Source of the DNA: Verrucomicrobium spinosum DSM 4136 = JCM 18804
GTDB taxonomy: Bacteria; Verrucomicrobiota; Verrucomicrobiia; Verrucomicrobiales; Verrucomicrobiaceae
Length of the DNA stretch: 64,000 nt
Direction of reading: 5' to 3'
Assembly: GCF_000172155.1 (NCBI RefSeq)
Contig: NZ_ABIZ01000001.1
Location: 4,187,105-4,251,104 of the forward strand
Shown one piece after another: positions 18,051-26,386 of this stretch. Numbering within the stretch: the stretch's first letter is position 1; every line of letters starts with the position of its first letter. The notes under the pieces are model-generated. The model searched no databases. It saw nothing but the letters and a program-made list of their open reading frames with translations, and was not told where the DNA came from. A program made the position numbers and the translations under genes.

Positions 18051-18115
18051 CTCGTCACAGAGCTTCCGAAAGCGGCGATTCTCGCGCGCACTCCCAAAGA
18101 TGCTTCGCATCCAGG
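18051..18115 (-). repeat. Dispersed intergenic repeat family, inverted copy
   Basis: Its reverse complement (CCTGGATGCGAAGCATCTTT... followed by CGCCGCTTTCG and CTGTGACGAG) aligns with 25870-25935, differing at scattered positions. It is therefore the same element as 25870 in the opposite orientation, only about 35 bases from the plus-oriented copy at 18151. Confidence 0.65.
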
Positions 18116-18150
18116 TGTTGTTTCCAAGATCGCTTTAAATTCTTCCCTCC

Positions 18151-18300
18151 GCCCTCCGACATCGAAAGCCCCACGCACAGCCGAGCCACCCATCACCGCC
18201 CTCCACCTGAGCGCGCAGCGCTTTTGGGACTGCGGTGAGCATCACCGCTTTCGCGCCCCTTGTGATCTCCTTACACTCTCCCGCTCTCAGCAGCGCCCAC
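18151..18300 (+). repeat. Dispersed intergenic repeat family, full copy
   Basis: Best match to 42891-43035: both start with a CCTCCGAYRTCG string and share CCTGAGCGCGCAGCGCTTT, GCGGTGAGCATCACCGCTTT and TTGTGATCTCC in the same order. GCGGTGAGCATCACCGC is itself a near-palindrome. Minus-strand frames of both copies contain GAKAVMLTAVPKALRAQV, without evidence of real translation. The stretch to 18465 holds nothing else recognisable. Confidence 0.8.
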
Positions 18301-18465
18301 TGCCCCCAAGCCTGCAGCCCGGGGAGCGCCCGCATCCTGCGGGCTGTTCTCGGCATCTTGCCGAGAACGTCGGCCGCTCACGCCCTTCACTCCGCCTGAT
18401 GCCGATACCGATGCCCGTGCCGATTACCAATCTGCGCCACTCACCTCTCACCTCTCACCCGCCAC

Positions 18466-18819
18466 CTACACCGCACTCTTCCCCTTCTTCCCACTCCCGT
18501 CTCCCTTCCCTTTCCCCACCGGGCGGTTCGTCCATTCCTCCTTGCTCAGCTTCCCGTCGTGGTCCTTGTCCCAGCGGGCAAACCGCTTCTCCGCTTTGGC
18601 CTCGTTCTTCTTGGCGAACTTCGTCACCTTGAATTCATCCTTGGTCACGAAGCCGTCGTTGTTTCCATCCAGCTTCCCGAACCGCTTTTCCATCCTGCTC
18701 TTCACCGCAGCGGGATCCTTCTTGTCGGCCTTGGAATGGGCATCGGCCGTCGCAGTCGGGCTGGCCTGGGCGAGCACGGCGGTCAAAGCCACCGCGGCAT
18801 AAGTAAGCATCGTTTTCAT
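18466..18819 (-). CDS. Secreted EF-hand calcium-binding protein
   Basis: Small exported protein (117 residues from the ATG at 18819). The signal peptide is MLTYAAVALTAVLAQASPTA after the MKT start, which is why this start is preferred over one 26 codons upstream. Two canonical EF-hand loops follow: DGNNDGFVTKDE (about residues 49-60) and DKDHDGKLSKEE (about 82-93), with ligand positions 1, 3, 5 and 12 intact. The tail is Lys/Gly-rich. Such Ca-binding pairs are common in exported proteins of Planctomycetes and Verrucomicrobia. It stands alone, convergent with the repeat region, and its partner is unknown. Confidence 0.85.
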   Translation of the reverse strand: MKTMLTYAAVALTAVLAQASPTATADAHSKADKKDPAAVKSRMEKRFGKLDGNNDGFVTKDEFKVTKFAKKNEAKAEKRFARWDKDHDGKLSKEEWTNRPVGKGKGDGSGKKGKSAV

Positions 18820-19023
18820 AGAGTCAGAGTACTTGGGAGTTTGGACAATACTGGTGCGCCTCAACTGGATCTCCCAAAAGAAGCCCAGCGACCGCATCCT
18901 TCTCCCTTAGTCGTTCCCGACCGCCCCCTTATTCACCCCCATTTCCTCCGCTCTACCAGATGCCGATCAGCCCCGCGCCCCTCCCCCCGTTCCCTTGCCC
19001 CTTATCCCTCTTCCCTTGCCCTC

Positions 19024-20424
19024 CTACACTCCCACCGCCCCATACCCACTGCCTCGGGAGCAGTGCTCAAACAAATGCCCCGCCACCTCGTGCGCGGCGA
19101 CGCTGCTGGAGCGCGGCAGTTTGGGCAGGTCTCCGATCAGCACCGGCCAGTCCTGGGGATCTTCCGGCACGCGACCGTGCGAACCCTTCACCAGCGTCGC
19201 ATCCAGCGGGATCACGTCGAAAAGCGTGCGCATCCTCAGCGACTTGAGCGCCAGCTTCGAGCCCAGCTTCAGCTTCGGGAACTTGATCGCCGGATCGAGG
19301 AACAACTCGACCGGGTCATAGCCGCACTTGCGATGAATGTCCACGCACCGGGCGAAGTCCGGCGCGAGCTTGTCGTCCATCCAGTAGTAGTAGGTGAACC
19401 AGCTCCGGAAATCCGCCACCGCCACGAGATCACCGCTGCGCTCGTGGTCCAGCCCTGCAAAGAACTTCTCCTGCTTGCCCAACACCTGCTGCACTCCGGT
19501 GGTGCCCTCCAGAAGCGTCCGCACCTCTGAGATCATCGCGGGGTCATTCACATAGATATGCGCGAGCTGGTGGTCCGCGATCGCAAACACCTTGCTGCCC
19601 CCCAGATCCAGCGTCTCCGTGCCCAACTCGTCCTTGATGGAAAGCCAGCCCTTCTCGCGAAACACCCGGTTCAGATGCACGGGCCGCTCCACATCCGTGA
19701 TGCCGTACTCGGAGAGCAGCAGCACCTTGATGTTGCGCTGTTCATAGAACCGGATCAGCCCCCCCACCACATCATCAATCTCGTGCAGGGCCTTCGTGAT
19801 CTTGGTCATGTCCAGCCCGTAGCGCTGCAGGTCATAGTCCAGGTGCGGCAGATACACCAGGGAAAGGCTCGGCCAGCATTTCTCCTCCACCCACTTCGCC
19901 GACTCGGCAATCCAGGCCGTGCTGCGGATGCTGGAGGCCGGGCCCCAGAAATGCGGGAAGGGAAACGCCCCCAGGTCCTTCTTGATCCGGTCCCGCATGC
20001 CCATCGGTTGCGTATGGATGTCGAAGACCTTCCGACCGTCCGCCGGATAGAGCGGCCGCGGTGTGATCGAGTAGTCTGCCGTGGAGTACATGTTGTACCA
20101 CCAGAAGAGCTTGGCACAGGTGAACTCCGGGTCCACCCGGCGCAGGGAGTCCCAGAGCTTCTCCCCTGCCACCAGGCGGTTGCTCTGTTTCCAAAACCGG
20201 TGCTCCGCGTACTCGCGGTCATACCACCCGTTCGCCACCACCCCGTGATCGCGGGGCAGTCGCCCAGTGAGGTAGGTGCTCTGGGCGGTGCACGTCACCG
20301 CAGGCAGAGTAGGCTGTACCCGGGCGATCCGGTTGCGCTCCATAAAGGCCCGGATCTCCGGGGTGGCATCACAGATCAGACGCGGGGTGAGACCGACAAC
20401 GTTGAGAATGGCCGTGCGCTGCAT
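19024..20424 (-). CDS. Nucleotide pyrophosphatase/phosphodiesterase (alkaline phosphatase superfamily)
   Basis: A 466-residue metal-dependent phospho/sulfo-hydrolase-fold protein. The N-terminal ILNVVGLTPRLICDATPEIR replaces the usual first metal Asp block. The nucleophile Thr lies in RVQPTLPAVTCTAQSTYLTG, followed by RDHGVVANGWYDRE; LVYLPHLDYDLQRYG supplies Asp and His ligands, LLLSEYGITDV occupies the usual SDHGM position, and KGSHGRVP a C-terminal His. This is the type I phosphodiesterase/nucleotide pyrophosphatase group. No signal peptide, so probably cytoplasmic. It shows resemblance to the phosphodiesterase found in ebo gene clusters, but no other ebo-like gene is nearby, so the substrate cannot be assigned. 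Note Glu-Tyr-Gly instead of Asp-His-Gly at the metal site. Confidence 0.85.
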   Translation of the reverse strand: MQRTAILNVVGLTPRLICDATPEIRAFMERNRIARVQPTLPAVTCTAQSTYLTGRLPRDHGVVANGWYDREYAEHRFWKQSNRLVAGEKLWDSLRRVDPEFTCAKLFWWYNMYSTADYSITPRPLYPADGRKVFDIHTQPMGMRDRIKKDLGAFPFPHFWGPASSIRSTAWIAESAKWVEEKCWPSLSLVYLPHLDYDLQRYGLDMTKITKALHEIDDVVGGLIRFYEQRNIKVLLLSEYGITDVERPVHLNRVFREKGWLSIKDELGTETLDLGGSKVFAIADHQLAHIYVNDPAMISEVRTLLEGTTGVQQVLGKQEKFFAGLDHERSGDLVAVADFRSWFTYYYWMDDKLAPDFARCVDIHRKCGYDPVELFLDPAIKFPKLKLGSKLALKSLRMRTLFDVIPLDATLVKGSHGRVPEDPQDWPVLIGDLPKLPRSSSVAAHEVAGHLFEHCSRGSGYGAVGV

Positions 20425-20552
20425 GTGTGATAGGGAGGACCGCCAGGAGCCACAGGCGGCAGATGAACGGGAAACTTCAAACCTCCCGGGCGAGAGTGCA
20501 AGCGATCATGCACGAGCCCAACCGCTGGGAGCCCGATTTTCCCCTCACCCCC

Positions 20553-20951
20553 CTACTTCACCCAGCCCACCAGCAGCACCGCCACATACCCCAACTTGCA
20601 AACCGCATGCAGAGCCTGATCCGTATGAAAGTTGATCTTCCGCTCACACTTGGCGGCATCCAGCGCGAAGTGCAGAACCAGCTCTGCTGCGGCAAATACC
20701 ACCCGCCCGGTAATCAGCCACACGAAGCCCGCGTGAATGAGGCAGTGCGCCAGCAGGCAATGGATCCACAACCCCGCTGGCTGCGGTTGCCCTCCGGTGG
20801 CACGGAAATGCCGGCTCTTGTGCAGCGCCAAATACTCCCCCTGGAGGGGATAGTCCGCCAGCGCATGTCCTACGAGGAGAGCGAAGAACAGATTCAAACC
20901 CCCGCCCAACGTGGCGGGAGACTGCGCAAGATCCAGCATGAGCCCATTCAT
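20553..20951 (-). CDS. DUF3307 membrane protein
   Basis: A 132-residue integral membrane protein of the DUF3307 family. Diagnostic blocks are LFFALLVGHALADYPLQGEY, HCLIHAGFVWLITG and HFALDAAKCERKINFHTDQA, with the conserved His, Asp and Lys residues lining helices. Three to four membrane segments are predicted by eye. The ATG at 20951 is preferred over one 48 bases upstream because the conserved region begins soon after it. It ends 129 bases before the phosphodiesterase start on the same strand. Biochemical function of the family is unknown. Confidence 0.8.
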   Translation of the reverse strand: MNGLMLDLAQSPATLGGGLNLFFALLVGHALADYPLQGEYLALHKSRHFRATGGQPQPAGLWIHCLLAHCLIHAGFVWLITGRVVFAAAELVLHFALDAAKCERKINFHTDQALHAVCKLGYVAVLLVGWVK

Positions 20952-21071
20952 TTCACCGGCAGCATTTCCTGGCAACCACAATCTCCATCCGTCCCTCACG
21001 GAGAACTAGATTAAAAAAGAGGCGGACAAACTGCCCGCCTCCGCAAATCAACTGATGACGGAGGGCACCGC

Positions 21072-21530
21072 CTAGATCTGGCTCATCATGGAGACCTTTT
21101 CGTTGGTCTCACGCAGGCGGCGGCTCAGCGTGCTGGCAATGCCGATCAGCAGGTGGGAGGCTGGCAGCGGGCTCACGTTCATGAAGTCCTCCAGGCTCTG
21201 GCGGTCGATCCGCCACACCTGGGAGAATTCGATGGCGGTCACCGTGGCGCTGGCCAGACCGGGGTGGAAGATGTTGATCTCCCCGATCGTCTCACCGACG
21301 CCGATGCGACCCAGCAGCACCTGTCGGCCGGAGCGCACCGTGGAGGCGTGCAGGGTGCCACCGATCACAAAATAGAGGGAGTTCTGCTGGCGGCCCTCTT
21401 CAATGAGGATCTGGCGCTCATGCACCGGAAGAAACTCCCCATAGCTGCTGAGAAGGAGGCGATCATCATCGCCCAAGGGTTCAATAATGCCTTTTGCGGG
21501 GAGTTCGGGACGGGAAAAATCGGTGCTCAT
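21072..21530 (-). CDS. Cyclic nucleotide-binding-domain protein without DNA-binding domain
   Basis: A 152-residue single cNMP-binding domain. The beta-roll is visible (GRQQNSLYFVIGGTLHASTV), with the phosphate-binding cassette region GVGETIGEINIFHPGLASAT in the right position, though the usual Arg of GEXALXXXXPRXAT is replaced (PGLAS), so cyclic-nucleotide binding is doubtful. There is no Crp-type helix-turn-helix at the C-terminus (SRRLRETNEKVSMMSQI). Length equals one bare sensor domain. It is divergent from the DoxX gene, with a 302-base intergenic region, and may act through protein contacts. Confidence 0.82.
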   Translation of the reverse strand: MSTDFSRPELPAKGIIEPLGDDDRLLLSSYGEFLPVHERQILIEEGRQQNSLYFVIGGTLHASTVRSGRQVLLGRIGVGETIGEINIFHPGLASATVTAIEFSQVWRIDRQSLEDFMNVSPLPASHLLIGIASTLSRRLRETNEKVSMMSQI

Positions 21531-21554
21531 GGTGTTGGAATTGAATGAAAACCG

Positions 21555-21624
21555 GCGGTATTTTTGCAGTGGAAGTTCCAGACAGGCAAGAAAAGAAAAG
21601 ATTTGGTTCTGCTGAAATACCGCC
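21555..21624. repeat. Imperfect inverted repeat upstream of the cNMP-domain gene
   Basis: GCGGTATTTTTGCAG (21555-21569) pairs with CTGCTGAAATACCGC (21610-21624) with two mismatches. It lies 25-94 bases before the gene's ATG, so it would fold in its leader RNA or serve as a protein site. Nothing else is clear in the divergent region. Confidence 0.4.
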
Positions 21625-21832
21625 CCCTGCGGAAGAGTAGGTATTTTCCGGCCATTTCAGCGCCGGTCTCCGGCAGATGTCTGATTATCCAGCGACTTTG
21701 GTGCCACCCCACTCGACATTGAACGGGTGGTCGCCGAAATTCTTCTGGATTTCGACGTGAACCTATTCACAGTCCCGCCGCCGAACTCAAGTCCAGTGAC
21801 CCTAGTATAGCCAAACCAACTCACACCGAGCC

Positions 21833-22312
21833 ATGTCCGACAACAACCAAGAGAAAAGCAACTTTGCCCTTATTTTTGCCAACCTGCTGCTCCGCCTTTG
21901 GATTGCCCTCCGTTTGATCGCCGCTGGTGTGGACAAGTTCCGCGCGGGATCAGGCAAAGATGCCACCTTCAGTCTCCAGAACTACGAGACCAAGATGGCC
22001 AACATCGCGAAGCTCACCTATGAAAAAGGCTTCCTTCCTGAGAAACTCTGTGGTCTGTACGCCAAGCCACTTGGTTACATCCTCATCGTAGTCGGCGTCT
22101 GGGTGCTCCTCGGCCTCTTTACCGAACTCGGCCTCCTCGCTGCTGGTCTCACCTTCCTTTCTCTGGCCATCGGCCTGGCCACCCTCCCAGACGACACAGA
22201 AGTCGTGCTCATCGGGGTGCACATCCTCATCGTGGCCGCCGCCCTCGTCACCAACAAGGCGAACAAGATTTCCCTCGATGGCCTGCTCTTCCGCAAGCGC
22301 AACGACGACTAA
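21833..22312 (+). CDS. DoxX-like integral membrane protein
   Basis: A 159-residue membrane protein with about four hydrophobic helices (ALIFANLLLRLWIALRLIAA, PLGYILIVVGVWVLLGLFTE, LLAAGLTFLSLAIGLA and VVLIGVHILIVAAALV), matching the DoxX/TQO-small-subunit-like group. Conserved features include a basic charge after TM1 (GVDKFRAG) and a loop containing KPLGY before TM2. It is a single gene followed 48 bases later by the oxidoreductase at 22361. A role in thiol/quinone redox chemistry is known for a few relatives, but nothing specific can be assigned here. Confidence 0.82.
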   Translation: MSDNNQEKSNFALIFANLLLRLWIALRLIAAGVDKFRAGSGKDATFSLQNYETKMANIAKLTYEKGFLPEKLCGLYAKPLGYILIVVGVWVLLGLFTELGLLAAGLTFLSLAIGLATLPDDTEVVLIGVHILIVAAALVTNKANKISLDGLLFRKRNDD

Positions 22313-22360
22313 TCCTCCGGGCAGGCCCGTTGTCCTGCCGGCATTCTGATTCGTTGAAGT

Positions 22361-23836
<1,476 letters not shown>

Positions 23837-23847
23837 TGCCCCTTTGG

Positions 23848-23873
23848 ACGGCGGGGGGGCAACGCCCCGCCGT
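23848..23873 (+). terminator. GC-rich hairpin after the Gfo/Idh/MocA gene
   Basis: Nine-base stem ACGGCGGGG / CCCCGCCGT with a short loop, 12 bases after the stop. There is no run of T, so it is either a weak terminator or an mRNA-stabilising hairpin. Confidence 0.5.
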
Positions 23874-23911
23874 TCGCCCTCCTCATTTCCTCAACGATCC
23901 CTGAACCCAAC

Positions 23912-24682
23912 ATGAAACTGAAGTCAAACACCCTCCTCCTGGGCGGCCTGCTGGCCACCTCGATCATGATGTCCTCCTGCGGCAAGAGCGGAGACAGCGC
24001 CACCGCTGAAGGCTCCTCCAGCGCTTCCGGTGCAGCCTCCCCGGCCGCCGCTCCTGCCTCCGTCCCCGCTGGCGATCTCGTGGACCTGACCCCCGAGTAT
24101 CCCAAGCCAATGTTCATCGGCACCCCGGTCCCCACCGGCGACATCCCGAACCTCGAGAAGCCTGATCCAGAGGCAGTCAAAGCCCGCCTCACGCTGAAAG
24201 TGCCCAAGGGCACCGAAAACGTGGCCAAAGGCAAGAAGGTCACCAGCTCCGACCCCCTTCCGATCATCGGCACGCTTGACCTCGTCACCGACGGCGACGC
24301 CGACGGTTCCGATGGCTGCTACGTGGAGCTCGCTCCTGGTGCCCAGTGGGTCCAGATCGACCTTGAGAAGGAGTACGACATCTGGAAGATCCTCGCCTGG
24401 CACTTCCACAAGCAGACCTCCATCTACTTCGATGTGAACGTTCAGGTGAGCAATGACCCCGAGTTCAAGACCGGCGTCACCACCCTCTACAACAACGACC
24501 ACGACGACAGCTCCAAGCTCGGCAAGGGCGAAGACAAAGCCTATGTGGAAACCAACCACGGCCGCCTGATCGACGGCAAGGGCACCAAGGCCCGCTACGT
24601 TCGCCTCTCCAGCAACGGCAACACCGCGAACGAGATGAACCACTACATCGAAGTGCAGGTGTACGCCACCCCGGCCAAGTAA
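23912..24682 (+). CDS. Lipoprotein with discoidin/F5-8C-like domain, copy A
   Basis: A 256-residue exported lipoprotein: signal peptide with lipobox MSSC (Cys about residue 23), a Ser/Ala/Pro linker of 35 residues, then a conserved segment with YPKPMFIGTPVPTGDIPNLE. A galactose-binding-like beta-sandwich follows (WVQIDLEKEYDIWKILAWHF, then YFDVNVQVSNDPEFKTGVTT, LYNNDHDDSSKLGKGEDKAY and ARYVRLSSNG). That pattern is typical of F5/8 type C modules, which bind carbohydrates. It is a close paralogue of the next gene (24845) and each copy carries a terminator. Substrate unknown; cell-surface glycan binding is likely. Confidence 0.85.
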   Translation: MKLKSNTLLLGGLLATSIMMSSCGKSGDSATAEGSSSASGAASPAAAPASVPAGDLVDLTPEYPKPMFIGTPVPTGDIPNLEKPDPEAVKARLTLKVPKGTENVAKGKKVTSSDPLPIIGTLDLVTDGDADGSDGCYVELAPGAQWVQIDLEKEYDIWKILAWHFHKQTSIYFDVNVQVSNDPEFKTGVTTLYNNDHDDSSKLGKGEDKAYVETNHGRLIDGKGTKARYVRLSSNGNTANEMNHYIEVQVYATPAK

Positions 24683-24722
24683 GACCAGATTACGCTTCAC
24701 TTTCCTGTTCAGAACAGGATCC

Positions 24723-24759
24723 AAACCGCCGCAGCCTCCGTGCTTGCGGCGGTTTTTTT
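24723..24759 (+). terminator. Rho-independent terminator of copy A
   Basis: AACCGCCGCA (24724-24733) pairs with TGCGGCGGTT (24745-24754), followed by a run of T. A degraded form of the same hairpin follows copy B at 25629. Confidence 0.88.
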
Positions 24760-24844
24760 CGTCATCGGGTAACCCACACCACCCTTTGTACATTTGCAGG
24801 ATGACCCTGAACCCAGTCCAGGCCGGAACCCCCACCATGTCTCC

Positions 24845-25594
24845 ATGAAATCGAAGCCTCCACTTCTACAGCTCGCCTGCCTCGTTGCCTCCACCCTCAT
24901 CATATCATCCTGCGGAGAGAGTGGCGGTGCGACGCCCAACTCCGTTTCAGAGACTGGCAAGGATGTTTCGCAAGCAGGCTCTGACATGGTTGAGTTTCTC
25001 CCCCAGTATCCGCCTGCGGAGATCATCGGGACCCCCGTGCCGATCGATGACATACCCAACCTGGAAAAATTTAATCCGAACGCCGCCCCCACCAAGCCCC
25101 CGGCCTTCAACTTGCCCCGCGATGCAAAAAACGTCGCCTTGGGCAAGCCCGTCTCCGGGTCTGACCTCGAACCGCTCCTGGGGGGACTGGAGCTCCTCAC
25201 CGATGGAGATGCCCAAACCGGCGACGGCCGTTACGCAGAGTTCGCCCCCGGACATCAATGGGTCCAGATCGACCTCGGGCAAAAGTACGATGTCTGGAAA
25301 CTGCTCGTATGGCATCTCCACAGGGCCAGAGCCGTGTACTTTGATGTGAACATTCAGGTCAGCAACGTCCCCAAGTTCGAGACCGGCGTCACCACGCTCT
25401 ACAACAACGACCACGACGACAGTTCCAAACTCGGCAAAGGCGAAGACATGGCGTATGTCGAAACCCACCACGGTCGCCTGATCGATGGCAAGGGTACCAA
25501 TGCCCGCTATGTCCGGCTCTATAGCAATGGCAATACCTCAAACGAGATGAACCATTACATCGAGGTGCAGGTGTACGGCACCCCTCCCAAGTAA
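24845..25594 (+). CDS. Lipoprotein with discoidin/F5-8C-like domain, copy B
   Basis: A 249-residue paralogue of the gene at 23912. The ATG at 24845 gives a clean lipoprotein signal with lipobox ISSC (Cys about residue 22); a TTG 51 bases upstream would spoil it. The body aligns end to end with copy A: IIGTPVPIDDIPNLEKFNPN, WVQIDLGQKYDVWKLLVWHL and VTTLYNNDHDDSSKLGKGED (identical in both), then VETHHGRLIDGKGTNARYV. N-terminal linkers differ. The two genes are a tandem duplication 163 bases apart that has started to diverge, most in the linker and least in the ligand-face loops. Confidence 0.85.
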   Translation: MKSKPPLLQLACLVASTLIISSCGESGGATPNSVSETGKDVSQAGSDMVEFLPQYPPAEIIGTPVPIDDIPNLEKFNPNAAPTKPPAFNLPRDAKNVALGKPVSGSDLEPLLGGLELLTDGDAQTGDGRYAEFAPGHQWVQIDLGQKYDVWKLLVWHLHRARAVYFDVNIQVSNVPKFETGVTTLYNNDHDDSSKLGKGEDMAYVETHHGRLIDGKGTNARYVRLYSNGNTSNEMNHYIEVQVYGTPPK

Positions 25595-25628
25595 GGCCAG
25601 ATGGTGCCCCAATTCCCTTCCCAGATCC

Positions 25629-25661
25629 AAACCGCCACAGGCCTCGTGCTTGCGGCGGTCG
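25629..25661 (+). terminator. Degenerate copy of the 24723 terminator
   Basis: ACCGCC (25631-25636) and GGCGGT (25654-25659) flank a region still readable as the loop of the first terminator, but the T-run is lost. It shows the duplication included the terminator. Confidence 0.6.
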
Positions 25662-25869
25662 GGAGACAGAAGACGAAAGACCTGAACTGAGTTCACGCAT
25701 TGGAGTTCGCGTTCTCCTCCTGCCGCGTTTCACGGCAAACATCCCATGAGATCGCGCCGCGCACCTCGCGACCAAGTGACCTTGGGTTGTAGGGCGACCG
25801 CCTCGGTTGCCTCATTCATGGGACGTCACAGGGCGCTTGTGCCCTCCGCGCCACCCACCACATCCACCC

Positions 25870-25961
25870 CCTGGATGCGCAGCATCTTTGGGTGCGTGAG
25901 GGAACCGCCACTTTCGCGCCCCTTGTGACGGTCTTGAACCCCTCGCCCTCCAGCAGAGCCC
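25870..25961 (+). repeat. Dispersed intergenic repeat family, variant copy
   Basis: CCTGGATGCGCAGCATCTTT through CGCCACTTTCGCGCCCCTTG and on to CCTCGCCCTCCAGCAGAGCC. The left half matches the inverted copy at 18051-18115, the right half the copies at 18151 and 42891. Confidence 0.65.
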
Positions 25962-26386
25962 AACATGTCCCCCAATGGACTCCGCAGCCAGCCATCTCGT
26001 CAGCTCAAGAATGTGCAAGGAGCGGCGGTTTGTGCTTCAAGCACAACCGCCGAGCAGAAGCGGAGCGAGTGACCCCAAAACTTCCCATCGCCATTCAACG
26101 CCCCATCACGGCTTGCAGCCTCAATAGAACAACATTCCTCCGGCTGCCACACCCTCACATTCACCCGCACCTTCAAAATCTTCGTGCCTTTGCCCCTTCG
26201 TATGAGAATCGAAAACAGGAAGCCCTCCACTCCATCACCCCTGCCGACGTTCCCATCTACCCTACAACTCATAACCCATAACTCCTAACCCTCCACCGCT
26301 CCCCATATTTTGGATCTCGCATTAATTTGCTTTTGGGAGTCCCATGCGCTAAACCCTCACGCAGACATCGCGCCCCCGTCATTCGA
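25962..26386. other. Intergenic DNA upstream of the hybrid kinase; one short repeat
   Basis: No gene is supported. 26180-26206 (CTTCGTGCCTTTGCCCCTTC plus CGTATGAG) is a reverse-oriented relative of the short repeat at 11168 and 17561. No clear promoter for the kinase gene could be picked. Confidence 0.55.

Noticed and set aside
17967-18632. 221-codon frame on the plus strand over repeats
   Set aside because: Pro/Ser/Arg-rich, crosses two repeat copies and the EF-hand gene's 3' end; no domain or ribosome site.
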